Source: Otatea glauca
Lineage: Eukaryota > Streptophyta > Magnoliopsida > Poales > Poaceae
Assembly: GCA_036346275.1 (NCBI GenBank)
Contig: CM070720.1
Location: forward strand, 8,905,278 to 8,969,277
Length of the DNA: 64,000 nt
Direction of reading: 5' to 3'
The notes below the pieces were generated by a model. The model was not told the DNA's origin, ran no database searches, and saw only the letters and a program-made list of their open reading frames with translations. The position numbers and the translations under genes were made by a program. Shown here in pieces: positions 56,716 to 64,000 of the stretch. Position 1 is the first letter of the stretch. The number at the start of each line of letters is the position of its first letter.

Positions 56716-56884
56716 GTCACTTACCTTTTCCTCGTCTGATCTTACCATCAGACAGAGAGAAAATGAGGGTGGTGGTGGAGTTGACTCATCTAGTGCAAGC
56801 CCAGCTAGCCCCTTTGACTTTGAACTTTCATCATCTGAGGATGAGTCTTCAGTTGCACTTTCTTCATCAGTGACCCATTCTCCT
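56716..56884 (-). pseudogene. gag: Element B gag, fragment between C and D
   Basis: 169 bp of B's gag left between two insertions. The minus strand reads the acidic DEESATEDSSSDDE region and LDESTPPPPSFSLCLMVRSDEE, matching A at 3535-3700. The GTCAC at its left end and CTCCT at its right end are the TSDs of C and D. Confidence 0.9.
56880..56884. repeat. Target-site duplication of element D, left copy
   Basis: CTCCT, repeated at 61584-61588, in gag of B. Confidence 0.93.
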
Positions 56885-57223
56885 TGATGAGGACATCACT
56901 ACTACAAATATGACCACATTTGGTTGTGCCTACTCCAACACATCATCCACGGGCCAAGAAGAGAGAGAGATCAAATCCATCACGTTCTGGAATCCAATTC
57001 GGCCTCCTGAGACAGCACCAACTTAAAACGGCCATAACTTTTGATCCAGAAGGGTGTTCGGGGCACATGAGTACTTGATTGAAAGCTTTCGTCGCCCTCT
57101 TTCCAATGGATCCAGTCTCACCTTCAAATTCCTTCTGAGCTGTCCGGAAACTGCAAAACAAGTCGGTTCCACAAATCGATAGTTATCGCTCTCATCGAAA
57201 GATCGGGACACAACCTCACATCA
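56885..57223 (+). repeat. 5' LTR of element D
   Basis: 339 bp, TGATGAGGACATC...CAACCTCACATCA. Same length as 61245-61583. Differences seen are AA/GG at 56906-56907 and one C/T near 57115. Confidence 0.92.
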
Positions 57224-57237
57224 GGTGGTATCAGAGT
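57160..57237 (+). repeat. 78-bp direct repeat, copy 1 (LTR tail plus PBS)
   Basis: Identical to 58309-58386. It begins AAGTCGGTTCCACAAATCG and ends GTGGTATCAGAGT. Confidence 0.95.
57226..57237 (+). promoter_or_regulatory. Primer-binding site of element D
   Basis: TGGTATCAGAGT, initiator-methionine type with the last base changed, two bases after the LTR. An identical second copy is at 58375-58386. Confidence 0.8.
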
Positions 57238-59460
57238 GCCAAGTTTCTCGGTGAGAGATTCTGTACCGTAGATTAGTTTTTGTTTTCTGTCCTAAATTGA
57301 AAATTACCCCACAAAAATTCAACCTTTAGATTCAATCTAGTATTTTAGTGAGTTTTGTTAGGTTTTGATCCATTAGAGTCCTTGTTTTAGTTGCTGATCG
57401 TTTTTCCTTCGCGTAGCTTTTCTTTCAATCTATCCAGTACTTTGTTTTGTTCATAACTTTCGCATACGAGCTCGGATTATAGTGTTTTTGTACTTTCCTA
57501 AAACCTGGGAACGATCTCTACAAAAACCTAGTTGGGCATGAACTCTAATTCTGGAGCTAAATCTGTTTAATCTGGATATCAAATTTGTTGAAGCAAGTTG
57601 TACTTCCAATCCAGATCGGTTCGGTATTTTGATCATAATTCTCACGTCCAAATCCGCTTGGGAAGTTTTTATACTTTCCTGAATCCTTGAAGAGTCCTCT
57701 ACAAAAACGTTTTTGGGTGTCCTTTCTGATTCGATTCCATCGAACCGAATTTGATTCGATTCGAATTGGTCCCGCTGGCTAAAATTGGGAGTATTCTGTG
57801 CAGTTCGGTTTTTGAGCCATAACTTTCACACCCGTGCTCCAAATTGCATGTTCTTGTATTCCTTTGAAAGCTGAGGACATAAGCTTCAATTCTTTCCATA
57901 GTGAACCTTCTAAATTCGGTCGTTTTGAATCTGTAATCTAGGAGACAAATCTGCTGCCCTAGAAACTTTGAATTTGGGTGTTTTGCTTCATTTCGTGTTC
58001 TAGTTTTGTTCCTTTGAGTTGGGTTTTGTTTGATTAGTTTAGCCAAGTGCAAACTTCGTGTCTTCAAGTTGTGCTGGACAGCCACCTTGTCAAGACCTTC
58101 AATAGAACCCCAACTTATTTTGTCCTTCAAATTCTTATTCGCAATTTCAGATTGCTTTTACCATTGTTCTTGCTTGTTCTTCGGTTGTTTGCAGGAATTG
58201 AACCTCGTGTTCAGGTTGATCGTGCCCACGGCAAGATCAATAACACTCCGGAGTTGGTTTAGCGATTGCTAAGGCGCATCGTCGTCGTACGTTGTAGTCG
58301 GATCGTTAAAGTCGGTTCCACAAATCGATAGTTATCGCTCTCATCGAAAGATCGGGACACAACCTCACATCAGGTGGTATCAGAGTTGGTTGAGTCCAGT
58401 AGCATCCATAATCCATAAAACTCCAAAAATATCAGTATACATACCTTTGTTAACCAATTCATCCTTTGCGAATACTTTGATCCCAATTGAGACTAGCTAT
58501 TTGATATTGCTTAGGGCTGTTCATATTGATACATTACATAATCTTGAATTATCATATCATACTATCTTGTGATATCAAGTTAGGGATTCCAAAACTTTGC
58601 TCATACTAGTGTTGGCCGCAAGTCACCAAAAGAAAGAAGAGAGAAAGAAAGAGCCAAAAGGCCAAAAAAACATAATAGTGGCTTGAAAGACTACATTGAG
58701 CTAAACCCTAATTTGTGTTCAAGATTTTTCAGATTGTGCAATTGTATTAATTAGTGAGCAATCTTGTGCCCTTTTATCTTTTCTCAAGCAATTAGCTAGT
58801 GTCTCTCTATAACTTATGCAACACGAGCTTTGGTAATCAAAATTTTCTTATTTAGCTCATTCCATTGGTTGCATTAAGTTACATCATCTTTGCGCGTGAG
58901 TTGCCTTGAAATTCGCTTATATCTTTGAGATCGCAACTAGGACTTGTGATTTCTATTTTGGGTCCTTACTTGTCATTACAATAACTAGAATTATCGATTA
59001 CATAGGAAATAAGTATAGCCTACCAAGCTCCACATACTTTACCTTGTACGCTTGTTCGGTCCCTTGCAATCGCTTATCCAAGCTTCAAGAACTTTTGACA
59101 CCGCCAACGGCCGACAACTCTGCCGCACGGTAAGAACTTGTAAGAGCTTTGGTTAAGGCTTGAGAGTTGAGCGACTTTTCTCCACTTCCTAGTAGTTGAT
59201 TGGGAATTACATAAACCTTTGTCTTTCCTTTATGCTACTAACCATGTCGTGACAAGAGTTTATCGCATCATTCTCCACGCACGAAGGGCAATGTACAACT
59301 CACTAATGAGCAAATGTCGCTGCAAGAAGACCGCTTCCGGTCCATCGAGACGCCAGGGAGTTGCTAACACTACCCTTGCTACTATTTTGTCTAGACTTGA
59401 TGATATGCTTGCACCGCTGTCCTCGAACTTCCACCCTCCGCCTCGCCTCCTAAGCAACAA
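57238..59460 (+). other. Long leader of element D
   Basis: About 2.2 kb without a credible gene. 57238-58308 reads like the 3' part of a longer LTR (it ends in the same 78 bases as the short LTR plus PBS). A GTTTGCAG splice-acceptor-like site lies near 58195. 58387-59460 is AT-rich leader with A/G-rich runs (58620-58670). Confidence 0.5.
58309..58386 (+). repeat. 78-bp direct repeat, copy 2 (LTR tail plus PBS)
   Basis: Identical to 57160-57237, 1149 bases further on, inside the element. Confidence 0.95.
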
Positions 59461-60560
59461 CAATGGTGTACTACGTGCACAACGGGTTCCCATTGCTGCC
59501 CGACTTCCCAAAGATGGACGCTACCGCATCGGTCGCCCCACCACACATCGCCACGGGTTCATCCACCGATGATGAACAAGGTAAAATCAAGTTTGAGTCG
59601 CCTCCTTTTGGTGGAAAGTTCGATCCTAATGCATATATTAATTGGGAGATAGCGTAGATAAAGAATTTGCAAACTATGACTTATCCGAAAACCAAAAGAT
59701 TAGTGCCGCAGCTTAAAGTGTTAACGCTGATGCAGTATATTGGTGGAAGCATATATCTAGACATGATAAAGACCCTAAAACTTGGAATGCAATGAAAAGA
59801 CTTATGAGAAATGATTATGTTCCTGAATATGTTGCTAAATATTTGCTTACTAAACTTCAATGCTTAAAACAAGGTTCTAAAACTGTTATAGAATACTTTC
59901 ATGATTTGCAAAATTGTTTGTTGCGTTGTGGTTTACAAGAATGTGAGGAAGCTACTGAGCTTAGGTTCATACGTGGACTTAATCATGAAATTCGTGATGT
60001 TCTTGTTGATGAAACATATAGTTGTCTTTCGAATTGATTGAATGTGCTTTTAGAGTGAAAACATGCTTACTGAATCTTTGAAAGAGCCTTTAGCTTTATT
60101 TGAGGTGCCCATTGTTGCACCTTCTATTGTAGCTAACATTTTGCGTAAAAGTGAGCACCATCGGAGAAAGATGAAGAAGAAAATGTGAAAAAGAGGAGAT
60201 ATTTGCTGCTCCATACGTATGTGAAGAGTTGGAAATTGAAGTTGCACCTACAACCACGGAGAATGATTTAGAAGGTAATGTCAAAGGTATGGACTGTATA
60301 CATGGTGAAAATCATTTTGAAGAGACAAAACTGTCCATGAATCGTGCTATCGAGAGCAACTATTAATGGAACCCATTGCTGATTTTGTTGCTATTCCTAG
60401 TGATAAAGAAGAGTTGTGTCATAATGCTTCACTTATATCCACGCCACAATTAGTGAATGAACATGAAATATTTATATTTGAACAAAACACTTATACTGAA
60501 CATAGACATGTTATTCAAATTGCTAGTGAAGAAGATGAGTTTAAATTGATGTCTTTTTAG
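59461..60560 (+). pseudogene. gag: Element D gag-like remnant
   Basis: A gypsy-type Gag core can be followed in pieces: SPPFGGKFDPNAYINWEIA (to 59657), a one-base shift into VDKEFANYDLSENQKISAAA, then ADAVYWWKHISRHDKDPKTW and MKRLMRNDYVPEYVAKYLLT. Next come QGSKTVIEYFHDLQNCLLRC and LRFIRGLNHEIRDVLVDETY, ending near 60037. An acidic stretch (60366-60560, IPSDKEELCHNASLISTPQL) follows in another frame. At least three frameshifts or stops are present. No zinc knuckle or pol follows. It would have supplied or mimicked the RNA-packaging protein. Confidence 0.7.
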
Positions 60561-61244
60561 ATACTTTAGGTTACATTGAATTTGATGTTCGTGTGATCCG
60601 GATAGTTTCAAGGAGAAGATTTTTGTACATTTTGATTTGCCATGGTTATCACGAAATATTTTCTATGTTGTTGGCAAACATAATGATAAAGGAGAATACA
60701 AAGTGCATAGATTATACATTTGTTCAGATCTGAGACCTCCACATCCTATGCAACAATGTGATCAATTTGATAATTCTAATATCATATCAAGTACCCCTAC
60801 ATCGATTATAATCTATATGATAGTTTTCAAGAAAGGGAGTGTTTGGGTGATTTTGATTCACGAGACATTGATTTGAGCACAAAAGATATGCATGTTGCTT
60901 TGCTCTTTCTCGCTACTAACATTTTGCAGAGAATGTGATGGAGTCGAGGACGACTCCAATTCAAGAAAGGGAGAATGATGAGACCATGCTCGTCCGGATA
61001 TGATCAACGCTATATCAATTTGGCGACACTTCACGGCATCCTCTCATCATCTACATCTACTAGGATGGCTTTCCTTCACAGGGGGAGGAAGCGCCCAAGA
61101 GTGCAAGCTTTCAACATGCCTTTATATGCTGGAAAGAAATATTGAGCTTTGTGGAGGATGATCTGAACATGAGAATACTTTTGTTGAGGTCAAGCTAAAA
61201 GTCGAGCATGAGTCGAGGACGACTCAAATTCAAGAAAGGGAGGA
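60561..61244 (+). other. 3' region of element D with doubled PPT/LTR-start
   Basis: No gene beyond a short unrecognised open stretch (60637-60876). A first PPT and LTR-like start is at 60941-60982 (TGATGAGACC). It is repeated with two mismatches at 61210-61251, where the true LTR begins. Confidence 0.6.
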
Positions 61245-61583
61245 TGATGAGGACATCACTACTACGGATATGACCACATTTGGTTGTGCCTACTCCAACA
61301 CATCATCCACGGGCCAAGAAGAGAGAGAGATCAAATCCATCACGTTCTGGAATCCAATTCGGCCTCCTGAGACAGCACCAACTTAAAACGGCCATAACTT
61401 TTGATCCAGAAGGGTGTTCGGGGCACATGAGTACTTGATTGAAAGCTTTCGTCGCCCTCTTTCCAATGGATCTAGTCTCACCTTCAAATTCCTTCTGAGC
61501 TGTCCGGAAACTGCAAAACAAGTCGGTTCCACAAATCGATAGTTATCGCTCTCATCGAAAGATCGGGACACAACCTCACATCA
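61245..61583 (+). repeat. 3' LTR of element D
   Basis: 339 bp, TGATGAGGACATC...CTCACATCA, followed by TSD CTCCT (61584-61588). Confidence 0.92.
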
Positions 61584-62632
61584 CTCCTATGTGAGCTTCT
61601 CCTTTTCCTTTCTTTACAAATTTTTTGGAGTAGCTTTTCTTGAAAAACCTCTTCTTGGGTTTTTTCTTGAGTCTTCTCCTCATCCTCATCATCCTTTTTC
61701 TTGTACTTGCTCTTCTTCTTGATTTTGTTGGGACACCGAGTAGCTATGTGCCCCTTTTCATTGCATTCAAAGCAAACAACATTAGAAAAAGGATTTTTCT
61801 TTGAGTAAGAGTTTGACCTCTCTTTGTCTTTGAAATTGACTCTTCTCATGAGTTTGTTGGCTCTTCTCATGAGTAGAGCTAACTTCTTCACATCTTCATC
61901 CTCATCCTCACTTGACTCATCATCATCTTCGTCAGATGAGTCTTGTATAACTTCCTTGGCTTTGAGTGCGATGTATTTCTTCTTTGGAGCATCTTCTTCA
62001 GCCAATGTGAGCTCATGAGCAGATATTTTACCTAGTAGCTCAGTTGGAGTAAGCCTCTTAAGATCACCACTATTGGATAAATACGTGATCAGACTATGAT
62101 AAGCTCGAGGAAGTACTCTAATCATTTTCCTGCATACCTCAACATCGGAAATTTTAGTCCCTAGGCCTTTTAGTTCATTGACAATAGGATTTAGCCTAGA
62201 GAACATATCATTAGCATTTTCATGAGGAAGCATTTTGAATTGATCAAATTTTTCTTAAACAACATAATATTTTTCTTCCTTTACATCAGAAGTACCTTCA
62301 TGTATTTCTTGTAATGTTGTCCATATGTCATAAGCAGAAGTGAGATTACTTACTCTATCAAAAACTTCTAGACTAAGACAGGAAAATATAGTATTTCTAG
62401 CTTGAGCATCATACTGCATATTTTGAATCTCACCAGGAGTGGGTTCACTATACACAGATTGCCCTACGGGCATGACATGAGGGGGCAAAGGTTTTTTAGT
62501 AACTCTCCACACATCATACCCAACGGTTTCTAAATAACATCTCATTCTAATTTTCCAATAAGCATAATTTGTGCCATCAAAAACAGGTACTCTACCAATA
62601 ATAACAGTTGCGGATCCATTTCCCTCGGCCAT
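61584..62632 (-). pseudogene. gag: Element B gag, N-terminal part
   Basis: Begins at ATG 62632, 36 bases after the PBS, as in A. It has the core FDGTNYAYWKIRMRCYLE, EIQNMQYDAQARN, LEVFDRVSNLTSAYDIWTTL, a stop near 62255, then MFSRLNPIVNELKGLG and RVLPRAYHSLITYLS. The acidic DSSDEDDDESSEDEDEDVKK stretch comes next. The first zinc knuckle CFECNEKGHIATRC is intact here (about 61735-61776), unlike A. A frameshift near 61640 precedes the D insertion. The capsid and RNA-binding protein continues at 56716-56884 and 44004-44905. Confidence 0.9.
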
Positions 62633-62668
62633 TTACCAAAGCTAGTTAAGCTAATGAAGGTAAACCAA

Positions 62669-62680
62669 GCTCTGATACCA
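62669..62680 (-). promoter_or_regulatory. Primer-binding site of element B
   Basis: Minus strand TGGTATCAGAGC, two bases from the 5' LTR end. Confidence 0.92.
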
Positions 62681-62682
62681 CT

Positions 62683-62924
62683 TGAAAGATCTAGTTGGCC
62701 TAGAGGGGGTGAATAGGCAACTTTTACTAGTTTTAACTTCTTAAAAACAATTCACAGTTCTTTATGAGAGAAAAGCACAGAACAGAAGTAAAAACAAACA
62801 ATGATTACAGTGAAAGCAATAAAGAGAAATAGAGCACAAAAGAGACAGAGATTTATCCCGTGGTTCAGAGCCGCACTCCTAATCCACGTTGAAGCACTTC
62901 TTTCAAAGTATTGCTTCTTCAAAG
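62683..62924 (-). repeat. 5' LTR of element B, truncated by E
   Basis: The first 242 bases in window orientation (TGAAAGATCTAG...) match 34120 onward, then break at the TG of E. The remainder should lie beyond E, outside the window. Confidence 0.92.
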
Positions 62925-63469
62925 TGTGGAATATAAGAACCCGGGTACCCTCATGACAAGCCCAAGAGGGAGGCCCAGAAGATACTCCCCGCGTCAGGCC
63001 CCGCTGCCGTGCGCAAGGGGACATATCCTAAAGGAAGTTGAACTTAATATTTAGATATGATAGATACGGTTGTAATCCGAGTCGTTAATAGGGTAGATAA
63101 AGATGTAAACTCTATCCTATTAACTGACTAGAATCTTGTAACCGATCGGAATCTCCAAACCGATCAGGACTCTGTAAGCCGCCCCACCCCTGCTATATAA
63201 GGGAGAGGGCAGGCAACAACATAGGGATCGGATCATCCAAGCATAGAGAAATCAAACCATAGAGCATAGAACACCTCATATCGCCCAGAGCATATTGTGC
63301 TTTGAGCAACCCCGGATCCAAGAGATCCATATAATCCCAGCACACAGGATTAGGGTATTACCTCTACCGCTGAGGGCCTGAACCTGTATAAACCCTTGTC
63401 TTGTGTGACCTTCGAGTTTGAGATCGAACGCCTACCCCATAAATTCATTGCCGACTACAAATGTCGACA
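62925..63469 (+). repeat. 5' LTR of element E
   Basis: 545 bp, TGTGGAATATAAGAACCC...ACAAATGTCGACA, with TATATAAG at 63194-63201. It is followed by GTTGGCGCGCCAGGTAGGGG (63470-63489), the likely PBS. Confidence 0.9.
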
Positions 63470-63518
63470 GTTGGCGCGCCAGGTAGGGGCAGCGCTCCAA
63501 TCTGTTCCTACAGACTCG

Positions 63519-64000
63519 ATGGCATCAACCGGCAGATTCATCGCCACCTTTGTCTCCGGCGAAGCTTTTAAGCAAAGCCTAGACTTCGTCGGCCGACATG
63601 CACGGAGAGCTTGTCCGCCTGGATCAAAACCAGATCCAATCTGGTACAACCCAGGACGAACCATCCTAGGTACATTGCTCTGACTTACCCGTAAAACCGA
63701 TCGGCGCCATCAGGTACAACGGTAGTTTTCGCGGTGTCTTTTCGATTGAAGGACAGAAGACTGATCTGCACCAAGAAAACCAAGAGGCCGCGGAAGAAAA
63801 TCGTAAGCGTAAGGGCAAGGAGGTAAACGCCGATCTCTTCGATCACGGGCGCAATGTCCGCGAGGAGATCTTGCGATCTAAGTTGGGAGACCGCACCGCT
63901 TTTGGAACACCGATGCGAACGCCGTCGCCAAGACGCCCTTGACACACTAGACCCGATGATAGCATCGGATAGCCCAATGCCCCGATCGTGGCCCACATTA
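63519..64000 (+). pseudogene. gag: Element E gag, N-terminal part
   Basis: ATG at 63519, about 50 bases after the LTR, as in F (31985). It reads MASTGRFIATFVSGEAFKQS, then a frameshift near 63590 into MHGELVRLDQNQIQSGTTQ and a stop near 63668. It resumes as RGVFSIEGQKTDLHQENQEA and VREEILRSKLGDRTAFGTP. These match the F gag N-terminus in order. The gag core lies outside the window. Several breaks are already visible. Confidence 0.8.

Larger units (their letters stand above)
56885..61583 (+). mobile_element. Element D: small non-autonomous gypsy-like LTR retrotransposon
   Basis: 4.7 kb with 339-bp LTRs at both ends that differ at only three positions by eye, and TSD CTCCT. A PBS-like TGGTATCAGAG and a purine-rich AAGAAAGGGAGGA tract flank the interior. 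Only a Gag-like remnant is encoded. There is no protease, reverse transcriptase or integrase, so it must have been moved by proteins made elsewhere. Both ends carry doubled terminal motifs: LTR tail plus PBS at 57160-57237 and 58309-58386, and PPT plus LTR start at 60941-60982 and 61210-61251. By LTR similarity it is the youngest element with both LTRs in the window. Confidence 0.88.
34120..64000 (-). mobile_element. Element B: Ty1/copia Sirevirus of A's family, interrupted by C, D and E
   Basis: Minus-strand copy of the family of A. The 3' LTR is at 34120-35950, then the third ORF, the cassette, pol and gag. The 5' end is at 62683-62924, where its 5' LTR is cut by E and continues outside the window. 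C and D sit inside its gag and E inside its 5' LTR. It was inserted into the reverse transcriptase of H. The candidate TSD is AAGAT (34115-34119); its partner is not visible. Confidence 0.92.
62925..64000 (+). mobile_element. Element E: Tat-type Ty3/gypsy element of F's family, 5' end only
   Basis: Plus strand. A 5' LTR of 545 bp is followed by PBS and the start of gag, then the window ends. LTR and leader match F in opposite orientation. Its insertion site is B's 5' LTR. The candidate TSD is CAAAG (62920-62924), with no partner visible. Confidence 0.9.

Noticed and set aside
58720..59460. Host gene exon in the D leader
   Set aside because: Short open pieces and a splice-like GTTTGCAG exist, but there is no recognisable protein and the stretch lies inside an element bounded by LTRs and a TSD.
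1..64000. CRISPR array, bacterial operon, rRNA genes or plant virus integration
   Set aside because: No short regularly spaced direct repeats with unique spacers, no bacterial gene content and no rRNA. Reverse transcriptases sit in elements with LTRs, PBS, PPT and TSDs, so they are LTR retrotransposons rather than integrated pararetroviruses.

Overview
This window is plant nuclear DNA, most likely from a grass. It consists almost entirely of LTR retrotransposons nested in one another, and I found no host gene. The evidence is several TG...CA long terminal repeats (LTRs), primer-binding sites (PBS), polypurine tracts (PPT), 5-bp target-site duplications (TSD) and broken gag/pol frames of known plant lineages: Ty1/copia Sirevirus, Ty3/gypsy Tat, and the Ty3/gypsy chromovirus Tekay/Del. 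Assignment to grasses is inferred from the element families and cannot be proved from this sequence alone. Element letters (A-H) are mine.

Layout. (1) G, a minus-strand Tat-type gypsy element, occupies 1-675 and 14554-18238. It runs off the left edge and is split in its reverse transcriptase by A. (2) A, a complete plus-strand Sirevirus, spans 676-14553 with TSD CGAGT. (3) 18239-20550 is non-coding and contains a 204-bp tandem repeat. (4) 20551-21050 and 32570-33033 look like two halves of an old chromovirus LTR interrupted by F. (5) F, a minus-strand Tat-type gypsy element, spans 21051-32569. It carries two transcription units antisense to itself and an 80-bp tandem repeat. (6) H, a truncated plus-strand chromovirus pol fragment, spans 33034-34119. 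(7) B, a minus-strand Sirevirus of the same family as A, runs from 34120 to beyond the right edge. It has been entered three times: by C (Tekay-like, 44906-56715, TSD GTCAC), by D (small non-autonomous gypsy-like, 56885-61583, TSD CTCCT), and by E (plus-strand Tat element of F's family, 62925 to the end).

Gene content. All gag and pol genes carry stops or frameshifts, so as far as seen these are dead or trans-mobilised copies. A and B share the same in-frame TGA at the start of RNase H, which suggests the break predates their spread. The most unusual feature is a compact minigene: a TATA box, a 71-73 codon ORF and an AATAAA signal. It lies between pol and the third ORF in both copia Sireviruses. 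A homologous copy lies antisense in the 3' region of gypsy element F. This points to exchange of a small promoter-ORF-polyA unit between the two retrotransposon superfamilies. Sirevirus LTR palindromes (GGACCAAA...TTTGGTCC) also recur just upstream of the third ORF, which hints at a second internal promoter.
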